49,780 bases of DNA from Candidatus Dactylopiibacterium carminicum. GTDB lineage: Bacteria > Pseudomonadota > Gammaproteobacteria > Burkholderiales > Rhodocyclaceae. The stretch spans positions 1 through 49,780 of the forward strand of contig NZ_MDUX01000025.1 in assembly GCF_014736495.1 (NCBI RefSeq). The letters are read 5' to 3'. Made by a program: the position numbers and the translations under genes. The number at the start of each line of letters is the position of its first letter. The first letter of the stretch is position 1. Under the pieces are notes generated by a model. It worked only from the letters and a program-made list of their open reading frames with translations, made no database searches and was not told the DNA's origin. Below are positions 9,297 through 19,428 of the stretch, piece by piece.

Positions 9297-9686
9297 TTAG
9301 ATGCGGCGACGCTTCGGCGGGCGGCAACCGTTGTGCGGCACGGGGGTGATATCCGTGATCGAGGTGATCTTCAGGCCCAGCGCATTCAGCGCACGCACAG
9401 CAGATTCACGACCAGGTCCCGGCCCCTTGATACGCACTTCCAGATTCTTCACGCCACACTCCTGCGCAGCCTTGCCGGCAGCTTCGGCAGCGACCTGGGC
9501 AGCAAACGGGGTGCTCTTGCGCGAGCCCTTGAAGCCTGCGCCGCCCGAGGTAGCCCAAGACAACGCATTGCCCTGACGATCAGTGATCGTCACGATAGTG
9601 TTGTTGAAGGAGGCATGAATATGCGCAATGCCTTCAGCAACATTCTTCTTTACTTTCTTACGAACCTTCGCAGCAGTCTTTGCCAT
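9297..9686 (-). CDS. rpsK: 30S ribosomal protein S11
   Basis: Platform protein of the 30S subunit next to the mRNA exit and the anti-Shine-Dalgarno helix. The 129 residues contain the family core [19 protein letters not shown], the glycine-rich [13 protein letters not shown] turn written here as [18 protein letters not shown], and the strongly conserved end [12 protein letters not shown]. It sits 13 bp behind rpsM and 15 bp ahead of rpsD in the alpha operon. Confidence 0.99.
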   Translation of the reverse strand: MAKTAAKVRKKVKKNVAEGIAHIHASFNNTIVTITDRQGNALSWATSGGAGFKGSRKSTPFAAQVAAEAAGKAAQECGVKNLEVRIKGPGPGRESAVRALNALGLKITSITDITPVPHNGCRPPKRRRI

Positions 9687-9699
9687 GATCTACCCCTGA

Positions 9700-10062
9700 T
9701 TACTTCTTGCCGGCCATGGTCTTGCGCGGACCCTTGCGGGTACGGGCATTCGTGCGGGTGCGCTGACCACGCACAGGCAGACCACGACGATGACGGACAC
9801 CACGATAGCAACCAAGGTCCATCAGACGCTTGATGTTCATAGTAATCTCGCGGCGCAGATCACCTTCAACGGTGAACTTACCGACCTCCTCGCGCAGACG
9901 ATCCATCTGCTCTTCGGTGAGATCCTTGATCTTCGTGCTGCGGGCCACGCCGGCGCCGTCGCAGATTTTCTGGGCGCGAGTGCGACCGATGCCATAAATG
10001 GCAGTCAGCGCGATCTCTGCGTGCTTGTGATTCGGAATATTGACACCAGCAATACGGGCCAT
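9700..10062 (-). CDS. rpsM: 30S ribosomal protein S13
   Basis: Head protein of the 30S subunit that contacts the P-site tRNA and bridges to L5. The 120 residues begin [19 protein letters not shown] and carry [12 protein letters not shown], a helix-hairpin-helix-like segment, and the C-terminal tail [16 protein letters not shown] that reaches toward tRNA. It is the first gene of the alpha operon proper, 62 bp behind rpmJ. That gap is the place where S4 would be expected to bind if E. coli-style feedback applies, but no pseudoknot was worked out here. Confidence 0.99.
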   Translation of the reverse strand: MARIAGVNIPNHKHAEIALTAIYGIGRTRAQKICDGAGVARSTKIKDLTEEQMDRLREEVGKFTVEGDLRREITMNIKRLMDLGCYRGVRHRRGLPVRGQRTRTNARTRKGPRKTMAGKK

Positions 10063-10124
10063 GAACTTACCCTTTTATCGCGGAAAAGCGAAACGCATAA
10101 GTTTAATAAAAACGGGGCTCAAAA

Positions 10125-10238
10125 TCAACCCTGACGCTGTTTGTGACGCGGATCTTCACAGATCACACGAACCACGCCCTTGCGACGGATGACCTTGCAC
10201 TTGCGGCAGATCCGCTTAACAGAAGCTTGTACTCTCAT
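10125..10238 (-). CDS. rpmJ: 50S ribosomal protein L36 (zinc-binding form)
   Basis: A 37-codon gene easily missed by length filters. It reads [19 protein letters not shown], then [18 protein letters not shown]. Cys11, Cys14, Cys27 and His32 make the zinc ribbon of the C+ form of L36, which rigidifies the 23S rRNA core near the peptidyl transferase side. It lies between infA (26 bp) and rpsM (62 bp), the common betaproteobacterial arrangement. The start is ATG at 10236-10238 with a TTAGGAG-like ribosome-binding site just upstream. Confidence 0.98.
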   Translation of the reverse strand: MRVQASVKRICRKCKVIRRKGVVRVICEDPRHKQRQG

Positions 10239-10264
10239 TTTTAACTCCTAATAACCGTTCCGTC

Positions 10265-10483
10265 TTACTTCGAGCGGAATACGATACGTCCCTTGCTCAG
10301 GTCGTACGGCGTAAGCTGTACGGTAACCTTGTCTCCGGGGAGGATGCGGATGTAATGCATCCGCATCTTGCCGGATATATGGCCCAGGACAACATGGCCA
10401 TTCTCAAGCTTGACCTTGAAGGTCGCGCTGGGAAGGTTCTCCAAAACCTCACCCTGCATCTCGATGACGTCTTCCTTCGACAT
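10265..10483 (-). CDS. infA: Translation initiation factor IF-1
   Basis: Small OB-fold factor that occupies the A site of the 30S subunit during initiation. The 72-residue product [18 protein letters not shown] and [18 protein letters not shown] are diagnostic. In E. coli infA is far from the ribosomal operons; here it sits between secY (9 bp) and rpmJ (26 bp), as in many betaproteobacteria, so its expression is tied to the spc/alpha transcript. Confidence 0.99.
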   Translation of the reverse strand: MSKEDVIEMQGEVLENLPSATFKVKLENGHVVLGHISGKMRMHYIRILPGDKVTVQLTPYDLSKGRIVFRSK

Positions 10484-10492
10484 GACAAAGTG

Positions 10493-11818
10493 TCACCGGG
10501 AAAGCCCGGGGTTTCCCTTGAAGTTCGCCTTCTTGAGAAGGCTCTCATACTGGTGCGACATCATGTAGGCCTGAACCTGCGCCATGAAATCCATGGTCAC
10601 CACCACGATGATGAGCAATGACGTACCGCCAAAGTAGAACGGCACTTGCCACTTCAAGATTAAGAACTCGGGCAACAGGCACACCAACGTCACATAGACA
10701 GCCCCAATCAGCGTCAGACGCATGAGTACCTTGTCTATATAGCGTGCGGTCTGCTCACCAGGACGGATACCGGGCACAAACGCACCACTCTTCTTCAGAT
10801 TCTCTGCCGTTTCCTTGGAATTGAATACCAAGGCGGTATAGAAGAAGCAGAAGAAAATAATCGCTGCCGCATACAGCATGATGTAGATCGGCTGCCCCGG
10901 TGACAACGTACTGGCAATGTCACGCAACCAGCGCATGCTGTCGGAGGATCCAAACCACTGAGCTGCGGTGGCCGGGAACAGAATGATCGACGATGCGAAG
11001 ATCGGAGGAATGACGCCCGACATGTTCAGCTTGAGCGGCAGATGGGAACTTTGTCCACCATACAGCTTATTGCCAACCTGCCGCTTGGCATAGTTCACCA
11101 GAATCTTGCGCTGCCCACGCTCAACAAACACCACGAAAGCAGTAACGCCCACCGCCAGCGCACAAATCACTAGTGCAGTGAAAGCATGCAATGCTCCCGT
11201 ACGGACCAACTCCAACAATCCGCCGATCGAACCTGGCAAGCCAGAGGCGATACCCGCAAAAATGATGATCGAGATGCCGTTACCCAGACCACGCTCGGTA
11301 ATCTGTTCGCCCAGCCACATCAGGAACATGGTGCCGGTCACCAGCGTCGATACCGCAGTGATACGGAACAACATGCCTGGGTCCAGCACCAGATTGGGTT
11401 GCTGTTCCAGCATCACCGAAATACCCACCGACTGAAACAGCGCAAGCGCTACAGTGCCATACCGTGTGTATTGCGTGATCTTGCGGCGACCCGCCTCGCC
11501 TTCTTTCTTCAGCGCCTCAAGCTGCGGCACGGCAATTGCCATGAGCTGCATGATGATCGATGCCGAGATGTAAGGCATGATCCCCAGCGCAAAGATGGTA
11601 AACCGGGACAGAGCACCACCCGAAAACAGGTTGAACACCCCGAGAATGCCATTCTTCTGCGACTCGAACAGCCTGGCGAGCTCGGCCGGGTCAATACCCG
11701 GCACAGGAATGTGCGCACCGATCCGGAAAACGACCAGCGCGCCAAGCAAGAACCAGAGCCTGCGTTTCAGGTCGGCAAACTTGCCCGACTTGCCCAGTAC
11801 CGGAGATTGAGTGGCCAC
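10493..11818 (-). CDS. secY: Preprotein translocase subunit SecY
   Basis: Central pore of the SecYEG channel in the inner membrane. The 441 residues contain about ten hydrophobic segments, beginning with [20 protein letters not shown]. The plug and lateral-gate region ([19 protein letters not shown]) and the cytosolic loop that binds SecA and ribosomes ([16 protein letters not shown]) are clear. It is the last protein of the classical spc operon, 20 bp behind rplO. Its partner secE is at the far end of the same supercluster; secG is not in the window. Confidence 0.99.
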   Translation of the reverse strand: MATQSPVLGKSGKFADLKRRLWFLLGALVVFRIGAHIPVPGIDPAELARLFESQKNGILGVFNLFSGGALSRFTIFALGIMPYISASIIMQLMAIAVPQLEALKKEGEAGRRKITQYTRYGTVALALFQSVGISVMLEQQPNLVLDPGMLFRITAVSTLVTGTMFLMWLGEQITERGLGNGISIIIFAGIASGLPGSIGGLLELVRTGALHAFTALVICALAVGVTAFVVFVERGQRKILVNYAKRQVGNKLYGGQSSHLPLKLNMSGVIPPIFASSIILFPATAAQWFGSSDSMRWLRDIASTLSPGQPIYIMLYAAAIIFFCFFYTALVFNSKETAENLKKSGAFVPGIRPGEQTARYIDKVLMRLTLIGAVYVTLVCLLPEFLILKWQVPFYFGGTSLLIIVVVTMDFMAQVQAYMMSHQYESLLKKANFKGNPGLSR

Positions 11819-11838
11819 GTCGCTATCCCGTCTCGTGA

Positions 11839-12273
11839 TTATTCGCCGAGCGAACCGCCAGCGGCTTCAATCGCGGCACGAGCGCCCTTGGTGGCGGTAA
11901 GGCCACGCAAGACCACTTTGCGATCAATGCTGCCAGACAGAATCACCTTGGCGGACAGTGCATCCGTACGCACTACACCAGCCTGCTTCAACGCAATCAG
12001 ATCGATCTCTTCGATAGGCAGCGCAGCAATTTCACTGAGGCGAACCTCAACATTACGGGCTGCCGTCAGCGAGACGAAACCGCGTTTCGGCAGCCGGCGT
12101 TGCATAGGCATCTGGCCGCCTTCGAAACCGACCTTGTGGAAGCCACCAGCGCGGGACTTCTGGCCCTTATGGCCACGGCCGGCAGTCTTGCCCAGGCCGC
12201 TGCCGATGCCGCGACCGACGCGGCGACGAGCCTTCTTGGAACCCTCAGCGGGTTGCAGCTTGTTCAGTTCCAT
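11839..12273 (-). CDS. rplO: 50S ribosomal protein L15
   Basis: Late-assembly large-subunit protein. The 144 residues open with [22 protein letters not shown] and the glycine-rich rRNA-penetrating arm ([18 protein letters not shown]) typical of the family. Its ATG follows the rpmD stop codon directly with no spacer (TAAATG), so translation is almost certainly coupled to L30. Confidence 0.99.
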   Translation of the reverse strand: MELNKLQPAEGSKKARRRVGRGIGSGLGKTAGRGHKGQKSRAGGFHKVGFEGGQMPMQRRLPKRGFVSLTAARNVEVRLSEIAALPIEEIDLIALKQAGVVRTDALSAKVILSGSIDRKVVLRGLTATKGARAAIEAAGGSLGE

Positions 12274-12456
12274 TTAGCCCTCGCACTTAACCAGGTAGAA
12301 AACCTTGTTGATCATGCCGCGCACAGCGGGTGTATCTTCAAGTTCCACGGTGTGATTGATACTACGCAGACCCAGACCTCGCACAGTGGCGCGGTGCGGC
12401 TGCTTCGTGCCGATCAGGCTTTTGACGAGCGTGACGCGAATTTTCTTGTCAGCCAT
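12274..12456 (-). CDS. rpmD: 50S ribosomal protein L30
   Basis: Small large-subunit protein of 60 residues. [18 protein letters not shown] and [19 protein letters not shown] match the bacterial short form of L30. It is separated from rpsE by only 2 bp and abuts rplO directly, so it is read as part of a tightly packed spc-operon segment. Its size is standard and no feature is odd. Confidence 0.98.
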   Translation of the reverse strand: MADKKIRVTLVKSLIGTKQPHRATVRGLGLRSINHTVELEDTPAVRGMINKVFYLVKCEG

Positions 12457-12458
12457 GA

Positions 12459-12983
12459 TTACCCCAGAATCTCTTCAACGGTCTTGCCACGCTTGGCAGC
12501 AATCTCGGCGGCGGTGCTGGTGGCGAACAGACCATTCAGCGTGGCACGCACGACGTTGTACGGGTTGGTGGAGCCGAGGCATTTGCAGATCACGTCGGTC
12601 ACACCCATCACTTCGAACACCGCGCGCATGGCGCCGCCAGCAATGATGCCGGTACCACTCGGAGCGGGTTGCATCAGCACCACGGCTGCGCCGTGCTTGC
12701 CGATCACAGAATGCTGGATCGTGCCGTTCTTCAGTGCGACCTTGGCCATCTTGGCGCGAGCTTCGTTCATCGCCTTCTGCACCGCGACCGGCACTTCACG
12801 CGACTTGCCCTTGCCCATCCCGATGCTGCCATCACCATCGCCAACAACGGTCAGCGCTGCGAAGCCGAGGATACGCCCCCCCTTCACGACCTTGGTGACG
12901 CGATTGACCGACACCATCTTTTCGCGCAAACCATCATCGCGCTCTTCAGATGCCTGGACCTTCTTTGTCTGTTGCTTAGCCAT
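12459..12983 (-). CDS. rpsE: 30S ribosomal protein S5
   Basis: 30S shoulder protein at the mRNA entry channel, involved in accuracy. The 174-residue product has the double-stranded RNA-binding-like N domain ([31 protein letters not shown]) and the C-terminal fold with [17 protein letters not shown]. The wild-type loop region [11 protein letters not shown], where spectinomycin-resistance changes arise in E. coli, shows no obvious alteration. Its neighbours are rplR (11 bp) and rpmD (2 bp). Confidence 0.99.
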   Translation of the reverse strand: MAKQQTKKVQASEERDDGLREKMVSVNRVTKVVKGGRILGFAALTVVGDGDGSIGMGKGKSREVPVAVQKAMNEARAKMAKVALKNGTIQHSVIGKHGAAVVLMQPAPSGTGIIAGGAMRAVFEVMGVTDVICKCLGSTNPYNVVRATLNGLFATSTAAEIAAKRGKTVEEILG

Positions 12984-12994
12984 GTTTATCTCGC

Positions 12995-13348
12995 TTAGAA
13001 CTGCAGACCGTTTTCACGCGCTGCCTCGGCCAGAGCCTTGACGCGACCGTGATACTGGTAGCCCGCACGATCAAACGCGACGGACTTGACGCCCGCCGCA
13101 ACAGCGCGCTCGGCAATCAACTTGCCAACCACGACGGCAGCACTTACGTTGCCGCCATTGCTTGCTTTGCCACGCACTGCCGCCTCGACCGTGGACGCGG
13201 TGGCAATCACACGCGAGCCACACTCGGAGATGACCTGAGCATAGATATGGCAGTTCGAACGGAACACTGTCAGTCGAGCGACCTTTTGCTCCGCAATGCG
13301 GGCCCGAGTTTTGCGAGCCTTGCGCAACCGCGCTTCTTTCTTGTTCAT
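12995..13348 (-). CDS. rplR: 50S ribosomal protein L18
   Basis: 5S rRNA-binding protein that, with L5 and L25, docks 5S rRNA on the large subunit. The 117 residues begin with a basic tail ([18 protein letters not shown]) and include [13 protein letters not shown] and the C-terminal [27 protein letters not shown], the best conserved stretch of the family. It is packed between rplF (12 bp) and rpsE (11 bp). Confidence 0.99.
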   Translation of the reverse strand: MNKKEARLRKARKTRARIAEQKVARLTVFRSNCHIYAQVISECGSRVIATASTVEAAVRGKASNGGNVSAAVVVGKLIAERAVAAGVKSVAFDRAGYQYHGRVKALAEAARENGLQF

Positions 13349-13360
13349 TTCCGTCCGCCT

Positions 13361-13894
13361 TTACTTCTTCTTGGTTTCCTTCAGGATCACCACCTCGTCG
13401 GCGTAACGCACGCCCTTGCCCTTGTAGGGCTCAGGAGCGCGATAGGCACGAACTTCAGCGGCGACCTGACCAACTTGCTGCTTATCGGCACCCTTGATGA
13501 CGATTTCCGTCTGGCTCGGTGTTTCCACCTTCACGCCAGCGGGCATCTGGTGCACGATAGGATGGGAGTAACCCAGCGACAGGTTCAGCTTGTCGCCCTG
13601 AGCCTGGGCACGATACCCCACGCCCACCAGATTCAACTTGCGCTCGAAGCCCTTACTGACACCCACCACCATATTGTTGAGCAGCGCGCGAGTGGTGCCA
13701 GACATTGCATCAGCATTGTCCTGACCAGCCACAAGCTCGACGGTGATCACGTTACCGTCGAGTTTGAGACTCACGGAGGGATGCAGAGCACGTTTGAGCG
13801 TACCCAAACCGCCCTTCACTGTAACCTCGGCACCCGAAATGCTGACTTCTACGCCAGCCGGCAACACGATCGGATTCTTATTTACGCGTGACAT
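13361..13894 (-). CDS. rplF: 50S ribosomal protein L6
   Basis: Large-subunit protein near the sarcin-ricin loop and factor-binding site. The start chosen is ATG of [17 protein letters not shown], preceded by TAAGGAGA; an upstream in-frame start would run into rpsH and lacks a ribosome-binding site. That gives 177 residues, the usual size. Two repeated L6 folds are visible, and the C-terminal signature [14 protein letters not shown] is present. It is 11 bp from rpsH and 12 bp from rplR. Confidence 0.99.
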   Translation of the reverse strand: MSRVNKNPIVLPAGVEVSISGAEVTVKGGLGTLKRALHPSVSLKLDGNVITVELVAGQDNADAMSGTTRALLNNMVVGVSKGFERKLNLVGVGYRAQAQGDKLNLSLGYSHPIVHQMPAGVKVETPSQTEIVIKGADKQQVGQVAAEVRAYRAPEPYKGKGVRYADEVVILKETKKK

Positions 13895-13905
13895 GACGTT
13901 TCTCC

Positions 13906-14301
13906 TTAGGCCACGAAGCAAAGCACTTCGCCACCGACCTTGTTGGCGCGCGCATGACGATCCGTCATCACGCCACTCGGAGTGGAAACGATTGCCACAC
14001 CCAAGCCATTCATGACCTTGGGCAACTCATTGCAGCCGCGGTATACACGCAGACCGGGCTTGCTCACGCGTTCGATGCGTTCGATCACGGGACGGCCTGC
14101 GTAATACTTCAGACCGATGCTCAGCTCACGCCTAGCACCTTCGCCACGCACGGCGAAATCTTCAATATAACCTTCGTCCTTCAACACTTGGGCGATCGCA
14201 ACCTTTAGCTTGGAGGCAGGCATGGAAACCGAAGCCTTTTCAGCCTGCTGAGCATTGCGGATACGCGTCAGCATATCGGCGACCGGATCAGACATACTCA
14301 T
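13906..14301 (-). CDS. rpsH: 30S ribosomal protein S8
   Basis: Primary 16S rRNA-binding protein of the 30S platform; in E. coli it is the repressor of the spc operon, binding a site at the start of rplE. The 131 residues carry [17 protein letters not shown] at the N terminus and [20 protein letters not shown] near the C terminus, both diagnostic. It lies between rpsN (10 bp) and rplF (11 bp). Confidence 0.99.
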   Translation of the reverse strand: MSMSDPVADMLTRIRNAQQAEKASVSMPASKLKVAIAQVLKDEGYIEDFAVRGEGARRELSIGLKYYAGRPVIERIERVSKPGLRVYRGCNELPKVMNGLGVAIVSTPSGVMTDRHARANKVGGEVLCFVA

Positions 14302-14311
14302 CTCGATCTCC

Positions 14312-14617
14312 TTACCAGCTAGCCTTGGTCATGCCGGGCACTTCGCCCTTGAAAGCTACTTCACGCAGCTTATTGCGGCACAGACCGAATTTACGAAACA
14401 CACCACGGGGACGCCCGGTCAGTTCGCAACGATTGCGAAGACGGCTCGGGCTGGCATTACGCGGCAGCTTTTGCAGTTGCAGACGGGCTGCAGCACGCTC
14501 TTCTTCAGAGCGGGAAGCGTCATCAATCACCGCTTGCAGAGCAGCACGCTTGGCAGCGAATTTTGCCACCGTCTTGCGACGCTTCTCTTCGCGGTTGATA
14601 AGAGCCAGTTTTGCCAT
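14312..14617 (-). CDS. rpsN: 30S ribosomal protein S14 (zinc-free long form)
   Basis: 30S head protein. The start is the ATG of [15 protein letters not shown]; the longer frame upstream overlaps rplE and has no family similarity. The result is 101 residues, the long form that lacks paired CxxC zinc ligands; the signature [19 protein letters not shown] is present. Long zinc-free S14 next to zinc-binding S4 and L36 gives a mixed zinc dependence. It is 7 bp from rplE and 10 bp from rpsH. Confidence 0.98.
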   Translation of the reverse strand: MAKLALINREEKRRKTVAKFAAKRAALQAVIDDASRSEEERAAARLQLQKLPRNASPSRLRNRCELTGRPRGVFRKFGLCRNKLREVAFKGEVPGMTKASW

Positions 14618-14624
14618 GTCACCC

Positions 14625-15164
14625 TCAGTTCTTGAACGGGAATTTGAAAGCCGCAAGAAGAGCGCGAGCCTCTTCATCCGTCTTGGCCGTGGTGGTCACA
14701 CTGATGTTCATACCACGCAGCGCATCAATCTTGTCGTACTCGATTTCAGGAAAAATGATCTGTTCCTTGACACCGAGATTGTAGTTGCCACGACCATCAA
14801 AACCCTTGGCCACGATGCCCCGAAAGTCGCGAATACGCGGCATTGCCACACTGATCAGACGATCCAAAAACTCGAACATGCGCGGACCACGCAAAGTCAC
14901 CATGCAGCCAATAGGATAACCGTCACGGATCTTGAAGCCTGCAATCGACTTCTTGGCTTTGGTAACCACCGGCTTCTGACCGGCAATCTTCGCCATATCG
15001 CCAACGGCGTGATCCAACACTTTCTTGTCGCCCACTGCTTCACCCACACCCATATTCAGTGTGATCTTGGTGATGCGCGGCACTTCCATGATGGATTTGT
15101 AGCCAAAGCGTTCACTCAACTGAGCAACAACTTCGGATTTATAGAATTCTTGAAGACGAGCCAT
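14625..15164 (-). CDS. rplE: 50S ribosomal protein L5
   Basis: 5S rRNA-binding protein that also contacts S13 and P-site tRNA. The 179 residues include [41 protein letters not shown] and the [17 protein letters not shown] loop, all typical. In E. coli the S8 repressor binds the start of this gene's mRNA; an equivalent site was not resolved here. It is 9 bp from rplX and 7 bp from rpsN. Confidence 0.99.
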   Translation of the reverse strand: MARLQEFYKSEVVAQLSERFGYKSIMEVPRITKITLNMGVGEAVGDKKVLDHAVGDMAKIAGQKPVVTKAKKSIAGFKIRDGYPIGCMVTLRGPRMFEFLDRLISVAMPRIRDFRGIVAKGFDGRGNYNLGVKEQIIFPEIEYDKIDALRGMNISVTTTAKTDEEARALLAAFKFPFKN

Positions 15165-15173
15165 GACTGTTCC

Positions 15174-15491
15174 TTACGCGCCGATCAGTTCGCCGTTTGA
15201 CTTGAAGACGCGAACCTTCTTGCCATCTTCAAGCAGCTTGAAACCCACGCGATCAGCTTTTTGCGTCGCAGGATTAAACAGACCTACATTCGAAACATGG
15301 ATCGGCATTTCCTTTTCGACGATGCCACCGACTTGCCCCTTCACGGGATTGGGCTTAGTATGCTTCTTGACGCGATTCACGCCTTCCACAACCACACGCT
15401 CAGCATCCACACGACGCAGCACGACACCACGCCGCCCCTTGTCCTTGCCTGTCAGGACGACAACCTCGTCCCCTTTGCGAATCTTGTTCAT
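15174..15491 (-). CDS. rplX: 50S ribosomal protein L24
   Basis: Assembly-initiator protein of the large subunit, placed at the tunnel exit. The 105 residues contain the KOW motif near the N terminus ([19 protein letters not shown]) and the conserved [15 protein letters not shown]. It is 9 bp behind rplN and 9 bp ahead of rplE in the spc operon, and its length is standard. Confidence 0.99.
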   Translation of the reverse strand: MNKIRKGDEVVVLTGKDKGRRGVVLRRVDAERVVVEGVNRVKKHTKPNPVKGQVGGIVEKEMPIHVSNVGLFNPATQKADRVGFKLLEDGKKVRVFKSNGELIGA

Positions 15492-15500
15492 CTTCGCTCC

Positions 15501-15869
15501 TTAGAGGACCTCAGTGGCCAGCGAGACAATCTTCATAAAACGCTCGGTACGCAACTCGCGCGTCACCGGCCCAAAAATACGCGTGCCGATCGGCTCAAGC
15601 TTGCTGTTCAGCAGCACTGCTGCGTTTTTGTCAAACCTGATCAGCGACCCGTCGTTACGACGCACGCCCTTGGCCGTACGAACCACTACGGCATTGTAGA
15701 CGTCGCCCTTCTTGACACGCCCACGCGGAGCAGCGTCCTTGATACTTACCTTGATGATGTCGCCAACGCTCGCGTAGCGGCGCTTTGAACCACCCAACAC
15801 TTTGATGCACATAACTGCGCGCGCACCAGTATTGTCGGCGACATCAAGAATCGTCTGCATTTGGATCAT
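15501..15869 (-). CDS. rplN: 50S ribosomal protein L14
   Basis: Large-subunit protein at the subunit interface, contacting 16S helix 14. The 122 residues start [17 protein letters not shown] and carry the signature [19 protein letters not shown]. It is the first gene of the spc operon and is preceded by a 144-bp gap with its own promoter-like sequence and hairpins, so spc expression need not depend only on read-through from S10. Confidence 0.99.
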   Translation of the reverse strand: MIQMQTILDVADNTGARAVMCIKVLGGSKRRYASVGDIIKVSIKDAAPRGRVKKGDVYNAVVVRTAKGVRRNDGSLIRFDKNAAVLLNSKLEPIGTRIFGPVTRELRTERFMKIVSLATEVL

Positions 15870-15935
15870 TTTTTACTCCATCCAACTTAAACGCGTGAGC
15901 GCATTTAGTTTTGGATCCCGTCCGGGAAAAAGGAC

Positions 15936-15952
15936 CCTGCCTTAAAAGCAGG
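15936..15952 (-). repeat. Small hairpin in the rplN leader
   Basis: CCTGC and GCAGG pair around a 7-base loop within the predicted 5' leader of rplN, about 70-85 bases ahead of its start. It is too weak and lacks the right T-run to be a convincing terminator; it may be part of a leader fold. Confidence 0.3.
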
Positions 15953-15955
15953 AAT

Positions 15956-15996
15956 TCGAGCCAGGCATTCTAGCCTAGCTCGAGCTTACAATGCAA
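15956..15996 (-). promoter_or_regulatory. Predicted internal promoter of the spc operon with an 11-bp inverted repeat around its -10 box
   Basis: On the minus strand TTGCAT (15991-15996), an 18-bp spacer and TAGAAT (15967-15972) make a good sigma70 promoter in the rpsQ-rplN gap. The -10 hexamer is exactly the loop of an 11-bp inverted repeat (15956-15966 and 15973-15983, one mismatch). Confidence 0.55.
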
Positions 15997-16013
15997 GCAC
16001 CTTGCGCGAATTA

Positions 16014-16280
16014 TTAACCCTGCGCTTTTTCAAGCACTCGGGTCACGCGCCATGCCTTGGTCTTGGAGATCGGAGCGCATTCCTCGATTTCCACCAGATC
16101 GCCGGCCGCTGTAACACCGTCAGCCACATCTGCGTGGTACTTCTTCGATTGAACGATCACCTTGCCATAAAGCGGGTGCTTGACGCGACGTTCAACCAAA
16201 ACCGTCACGGTCCTAGTCATTTTGTCACTGACCACACGGCCGCTTAGCGTGCGACGCACGACTACATTTTGCTCACTCAT
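16014..16280 (-). CDS. rpsQ: 30S ribosomal protein S17
   Basis: Primary 16S rRNA-binding OB-fold protein of the 30S body. The ATG at 16278-16280 is preferred over an adjacent in-frame GTG because it forms a TGATG junction with rpmC. The product of 88 residues contains [29 protein letters not shown] and the C-terminal [18 protein letters not shown]. It is the last gene of the S10 operon; the 144-bp gap to rplN follows. Confidence 0.98.
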   Translation of the reverse strand: MSEQNVVVRRTLSGRVVSDKMTRTVTVLVERRVKHPLYGKVIVQSKKYHADVADGVTAAGDLVEIEECAPISKTKAWRVTRVLEKAQG

Positions 16281-16471
16281 CACGCCACCGCTTTCTGACG
16301 CAGGATTGTACGAACGCGTGCAATGTCGCGACGCACACGACCCAGCTGGGCGCTATTGCTCAGCTGTTGCGTGGCGAACTGCATGCGCAGGGAGAACTGC
16401 TCCTTGAGCAGCGCAACCAGCTCATCCTGAAGCTCGGTAGCGCTCTTGGAGCGCAACTCATTCGCTTTCAT
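16280..16471 (-). CDS. rpmC: 50S ribosomal protein L29
   Basis: Small helical protein at the exit tunnel rim, part of the docking site for signal recognition particle and trigger factor together with L23. The 63-residue product starts [19 protein letters not shown] and ends with [16 protein letters not shown], both standard. Its stop overlaps the rpsQ start by one base (TGATG), and it lies 5 bp behind rplP. Confidence 0.98.
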   Translation of the reverse strand: MKANELRSKSATELQDELVALLKEQFSLRMQFATQQLSNSAQLGRVRRDIARVRTILRQKAVA

Positions 16472-16476
16472 TCTTC

Positions 16477-16890
16477 TTACCCCACAAGCCGCGTCACGAA
16501 CGCGGTCTCAATCGGAAGCTTAGCGGCCGCCAGGCGGAAGGCTTCACGAGCCAAAGTCTCGTCAACACCATCCATCTCATACAGCACCTTGCCAGGCTGG
16601 ATCTCAGCTACCCAGTACTCCGGATTGCCTTTGCCGTTACCCATACGGACTTCGGCAGGCTTCTTGGAGATGGGCTTGTCCGGGAAGATTCGGATCCAGA
16701 TTCGGCCGCCACGCTTGATATGACGAGTCATAGCACGACGAGCAGATTCGATCTGACGAGCAGTCAAGCGACCACGGCCGATAGCTTTCAAGCCATACTC
16801 GCCGAAGCTTACCTTGGCGCCACGGGTCGCAACACCTGTATTGCGCCCCTTCTGCTCCTTACGGTATTTCCTTCTATTCGGCTGCAGCAT
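16477..16890 (-). CDS. rplP: 50S ribosomal protein L16
   Basis: Large-subunit protein that organises the A-site tRNA elbow region near the peptidyl transferase centre. The ATG at 16888-16890 ([19 protein letters not shown]) is preferred over an adjacent GTG and has an AGGAG site. The 137 residues include the signature [21 protein letters not shown]. The start lies 17 bp inside the end of rpsC, so the two are translationally linked. Confidence 0.98.
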   Translation of the reverse strand: MLQPNRRKYRKEQKGRNTGVATRGAKVSFGEYGLKAIGRGRLTARQIESARRAMTRHIKRGGRIWIRIFPDKPISKKPAEVRMGNGKGNPEYWVAEIQPGKVLYEMDGVDETLAREAFRLAAAKLPIETAFVTRLVG

Positions 16891-17662
16891 CACTTGCTCC
16901 TGCGGTCTTCACAGCGGCCGGCTTGCGTGCGGCGGTACGGCGAGGAGCGGGCTTACCCTCTCCTTCGCGTGCCGGACGGCGCGGACGGCGCGTTTCGTTT
17001 TCGTTGGCTTCGACAACGGCAGGCTGCTCGCCTTTGCCGACCATCTCACCCTTGTACACCCACACCTTGATACCGATGATGCCGTAGGTGGTGCTGGCTT
17101 CGGAAAAACCGTAGTCGATATCGGCACGCAGCGTGTGCAGAGGCACCCGCCCCTCGCGGTACCATTCGGTACGAGCGATCTCGGCACCGTTCAAGCGCCC
17201 CGAACTCATGATCTTGATGCCTTGAGCGCCAAGACGCATGGCGTTTTGCATGGCGCGCTTCATAGCGCGACGGAACGTGATGCGCTTTTCGAGCTGCTGG
17301 GCAATCGAATCGGCGATCAGCTGGGCATCGACTTCCGGCTTGCGGATCTCTTCGATGTTGACATGCACAGGCACGCCCATGATCTTTTGCAGATCAGCCT
17401 TCAGCAACTCAATGTCCTCACCCTTCTTGCCGATCACCACGCCTGGACGGGCGCTGAAAACGGTGATACGAGCATTCTTGGCCGGACGCTCAATCATCAC
17501 GCGCCCCACGGAGGCGTGCGCTAGCTTTTTCTTCAGATGCTCGCGGACCTTGATGTCCTCGTGCAGCATCGAAGCGAAACTCTTGCTGTTGGCAAACCAG
17601 CGAGAGCTCCAGTTCCGGGTCACCGCCAGGCGGAAACCGGTCGGATGGATTTTCTGTCCCAT
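16874..17662 (-). CDS. rpsC: 30S ribosomal protein S3
   Basis: 30S head protein at the mRNA entry pore, with helicase function together with S4 and S5. The 262 residues include the KH domain ([16 protein letters not shown]) and the C-terminal domain ([31 protein letters not shown]). Compared with E. coli S3 (233 residues) it has an extra basic, Ala/Pro-rich tail after about residue 215. That extension is common in betaproteobacteria. Its end overlaps the start of rplP by 17 bp. Confidence 0.99.
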   Translation of the reverse strand: MGQKIHPTGFRLAVTRNWSSRWFANSKSFASMLHEDIKVREHLKKKLAHASVGRVMIERPAKNARITVFSARPGVVIGKKGEDIELLKADLQKIMGVPVHVNIEEIRKPEVDAQLIADSIAQQLEKRITFRRAMKRAMQNAMRLGAQGIKIMSSGRLNGAEIARTEWYREGRVPLHTLRADIDYGFSEASTTYGIIGIKVWVYKGEMVGKGEQPAVVEANENETRRPRRPAREGEGKPAPRRTAARKPAAVKTAGASDAAAE

Positions 17663-17671
17663 ATGCTCCCC

Positions 17672-18001
17672 TTACTCGCCGACAGACAGGTAGATGTGGC
17701 AGGTCTGCTTCTCGATGCGATTACCACGGCCCTTGGCACGTGCAGTAAAACGCTTGAGAGACATACCTTTTTCCACGTGGATCGTCTTGACCTTCAACGC
17801 ATCGATATCGGCGCCATCGTTATGCTCAGCGTTCGCAATAGCGGACTCGAGCACTTTCTTGATGATACCGGCACCCTTTTTCGGGCAGAAAGTCAGAATG
17901 TTCAACGCCTGATCCACCGGCTTGCCACGTACCAGGTCAGCCACTAGGCGACCCTTCTGGGCGGAGAGGCGGACACCGCGCAAATTTGCATTGGTTTCCA
18001 T
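17672..18001 (-). CDS. rplV: 50S ribosomal protein L22
   Basis: Large-subunit protein whose hairpin forms the constriction of the exit tunnel. The start is ATG at 17999-18001 ([19 protein letters not shown]); a GTG two codons upstream is less likely. The 109 residues include [17 protein letters not shown] and the tunnel hairpin [19 protein letters not shown], without the deletions linked to macrolide resistance. It is 9 bp from both rpsS and rpsC. Confidence 0.98.
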   Translation of the reverse strand: METNANLRGVRLSAQKGRLVADLVRGKPVDQALNILTFCPKKGAGIIKKVLESAIANAEHNDGADIDALKVKTIHVEKGMSLKRFTARAKGRGNRIEKQTCHIYLSVGE

Positions 18002-18010
18002 GATCACCCC

Positions 18011-18286
18011 TTACTTCTTCGCCTTCTTGCTGGCAGCGTGACCTTTGAAGGTACGCGTCAGCGCGAACTCGCCCAGCTTGTGACCCACCATGTTCTCAGT
18101 CACATAAACCGGAATATGTTGCTTACCGTTGTGCACCGCGATCGTCAGGCCGATGAATTCGGGCAGGATCGTCGAACGACGCGACCAAGTCTTGATCGGA
18201 CGCTTGTCGGTTGAACTTGTCGCCGCCTCGACCTTCTTGAACAGATGGTCGTCTACAAACGGCCCCTTTTTAACGGAACGTGCCAT
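18011..18286 (-). CDS. rpsS: 30S ribosomal protein S19
   Basis: 30S head protein that partners with S13. The 91 residues [40 protein letters not shown] and [19 protein letters not shown] are diagnostic. It is evenly spaced (9 bp) from rplB and rplV. The length and sequence are ordinary for the family. Confidence 0.99.
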   Translation of the reverse strand: MARSVKKGPFVDDHLFKKVEAATSSTDKRPIKTWSRRSTILPEFIGLTIAVHNGKQHIPVYVTENMVGHKLGEFALTRTFKGHAASKKAKK

Positions 18287-18295
18287 GACTACCTC

Positions 18296-19120
18296 TTATC
18301 GTTTGTGACGACGCTGAACGATCATGCTGTCAGTACGCTTGTTGTTACGCGTACGATAGCCCTTCGCCGGCTGACCCCACGGGCTGACCGGGACACGACC
18401 TTCACCGGTCTTGCCTTCACCGCCACCGTGCGGGTGATCAACCGGGTTCATTGCCGTACCGCGCACCGTCGGGCGGATACCGCGCCAACGCTGTGCACCG
18501 GCCTTACCGATCTTACGCAGGTTGTTTTCTTCGTTGCCAACTTCACCAATGGTGGCGCGGCACTCGATATGCACACGGCGAATTTCTCCGGACCTCAGAC
18601 GCAACTGCGCATAAGCGCCCTCGCGAGCCAGTAGCTGCACGGAGGTGCCTGCGGCACGAGCCAACTGAGCCCCCTTGCCAGGCAACAGTTCTACGCAGTG
18701 AATGGTGCTGCCAACCGGTATATTGCGAATCGGCAACGTGTTACCGGCCTTGATCGGAGCTTCAGCACCGCTGACCAGTTCCTGCCCAACCACGAGGCCC
18801 TTCGGAGCAATGATGTAGCGACGCTCACCATCGGCATAACACAAGAGTGCGATATGAGCGCTACGGTTCGGGTCGTATTCGATACGTTCGACCTTGGCAA
18901 CGACACCATCCTTGTTGCGCTTGAAGTCAACGATGCGGTAGTGCTGTTTGTGGCCACCGCCCTGGTGACGAACAGTCACACGCCCCAGGTTGTTACGACC
19001 TGAGTTCTTGAACTGGCTCTCTACCAGCCCAGCAAAGGGCTTGCCCTTGTGCAGATTGGGGCTGACCACCTTGACCAGACCACGGCGACCCGCAGAGGTG
19101 GGTTTCACTTTGACCAACAT
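18296..19120 (-). CDS. rplB: 50S ribosomal protein L2
   Basis: One of the most conserved ribosomal proteins, needed for subunit association and for the peptidyl transferase centre. The 274 residues include [19 protein letters not shown], and the C-terminal [16 protein letters not shown] with the histidine thought to lie near the catalytic centre. Its ATG overlaps the rplW stop by one base (TAATG), giving tight coupling. Confidence 0.99.
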   Translation of the reverse strand: MLVKVKPTSAGRRGLVKVVSPNLHKGKPFAGLVESQFKNSGRNNLGRVTVRHQGGGHKQHYRIVDFKRNKDGVVAKVERIEYDPNRSAHIALLCYADGERRYIIAPKGLVVGQELVSGAEAPIKAGNTLPIRNIPVGSTIHCVELLPGKGAQLARAAGTSVQLLAREGAYAQLRLRSGEIRRVHIECRATIGEVGNEENNLRKIGKAGAQRWRGIRPTVRGTAMNPVDHPHGGGEGKTGEGRVPVSPWGQPAKGYRTRNNKRTDSMIVQRRHKR

Positions 19121-19428
19121 TATGCGGCCCCTCTCTCAACGAAATTGATCTCCTGACCAGGCTTCAGGCTCACAAAAGCCTTCTTCCAGCCCTTGCGCTG
19201 ACCGATCGAACGACCAAAACGCTTGATCTTGCCCTTGACGTTCAGGACTTGAACGGAATCCACCTGAACCTTGAACAGCAGCTCTACAGCAGCCTTGATT
19301 TCCGGCTTGGTCGCATCGGATGCCACACGGAAAATCACTTGCTCGTTTTTCTCGGCCACCGCCGTCGTCTTCTCGGAAATCTGCGGGGCGAGCAGCACCT
19401 GCAGGAGTCGTTCCTGGCTATAGCTCAT
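19120..19428 (-). CDS. rplW: 50S ribosomal protein L23
   Basis: Exit-tunnel protein that docks trigger factor and signal recognition particle. The ATG at 19426-19428 ([20 protein letters not shown]) is preferred to an in-frame GTG two codons upstream because it makes a clean ATGA overlap with the rplD stop. The 102 residues contain the conserved [18 protein letters not shown] and the rRNA-binding loop [20 protein letters not shown]. Confidence 0.98.
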   Translation of the reverse strand: MSYSQERLLQVLLAPQISEKTTAVAEKNEQVIFRVASDATKPEIKAAVELLFKVQVDSVQVLNVKGKIKRFGRSIGQRKGWKKAFVSLKPGQEINFVERGAA

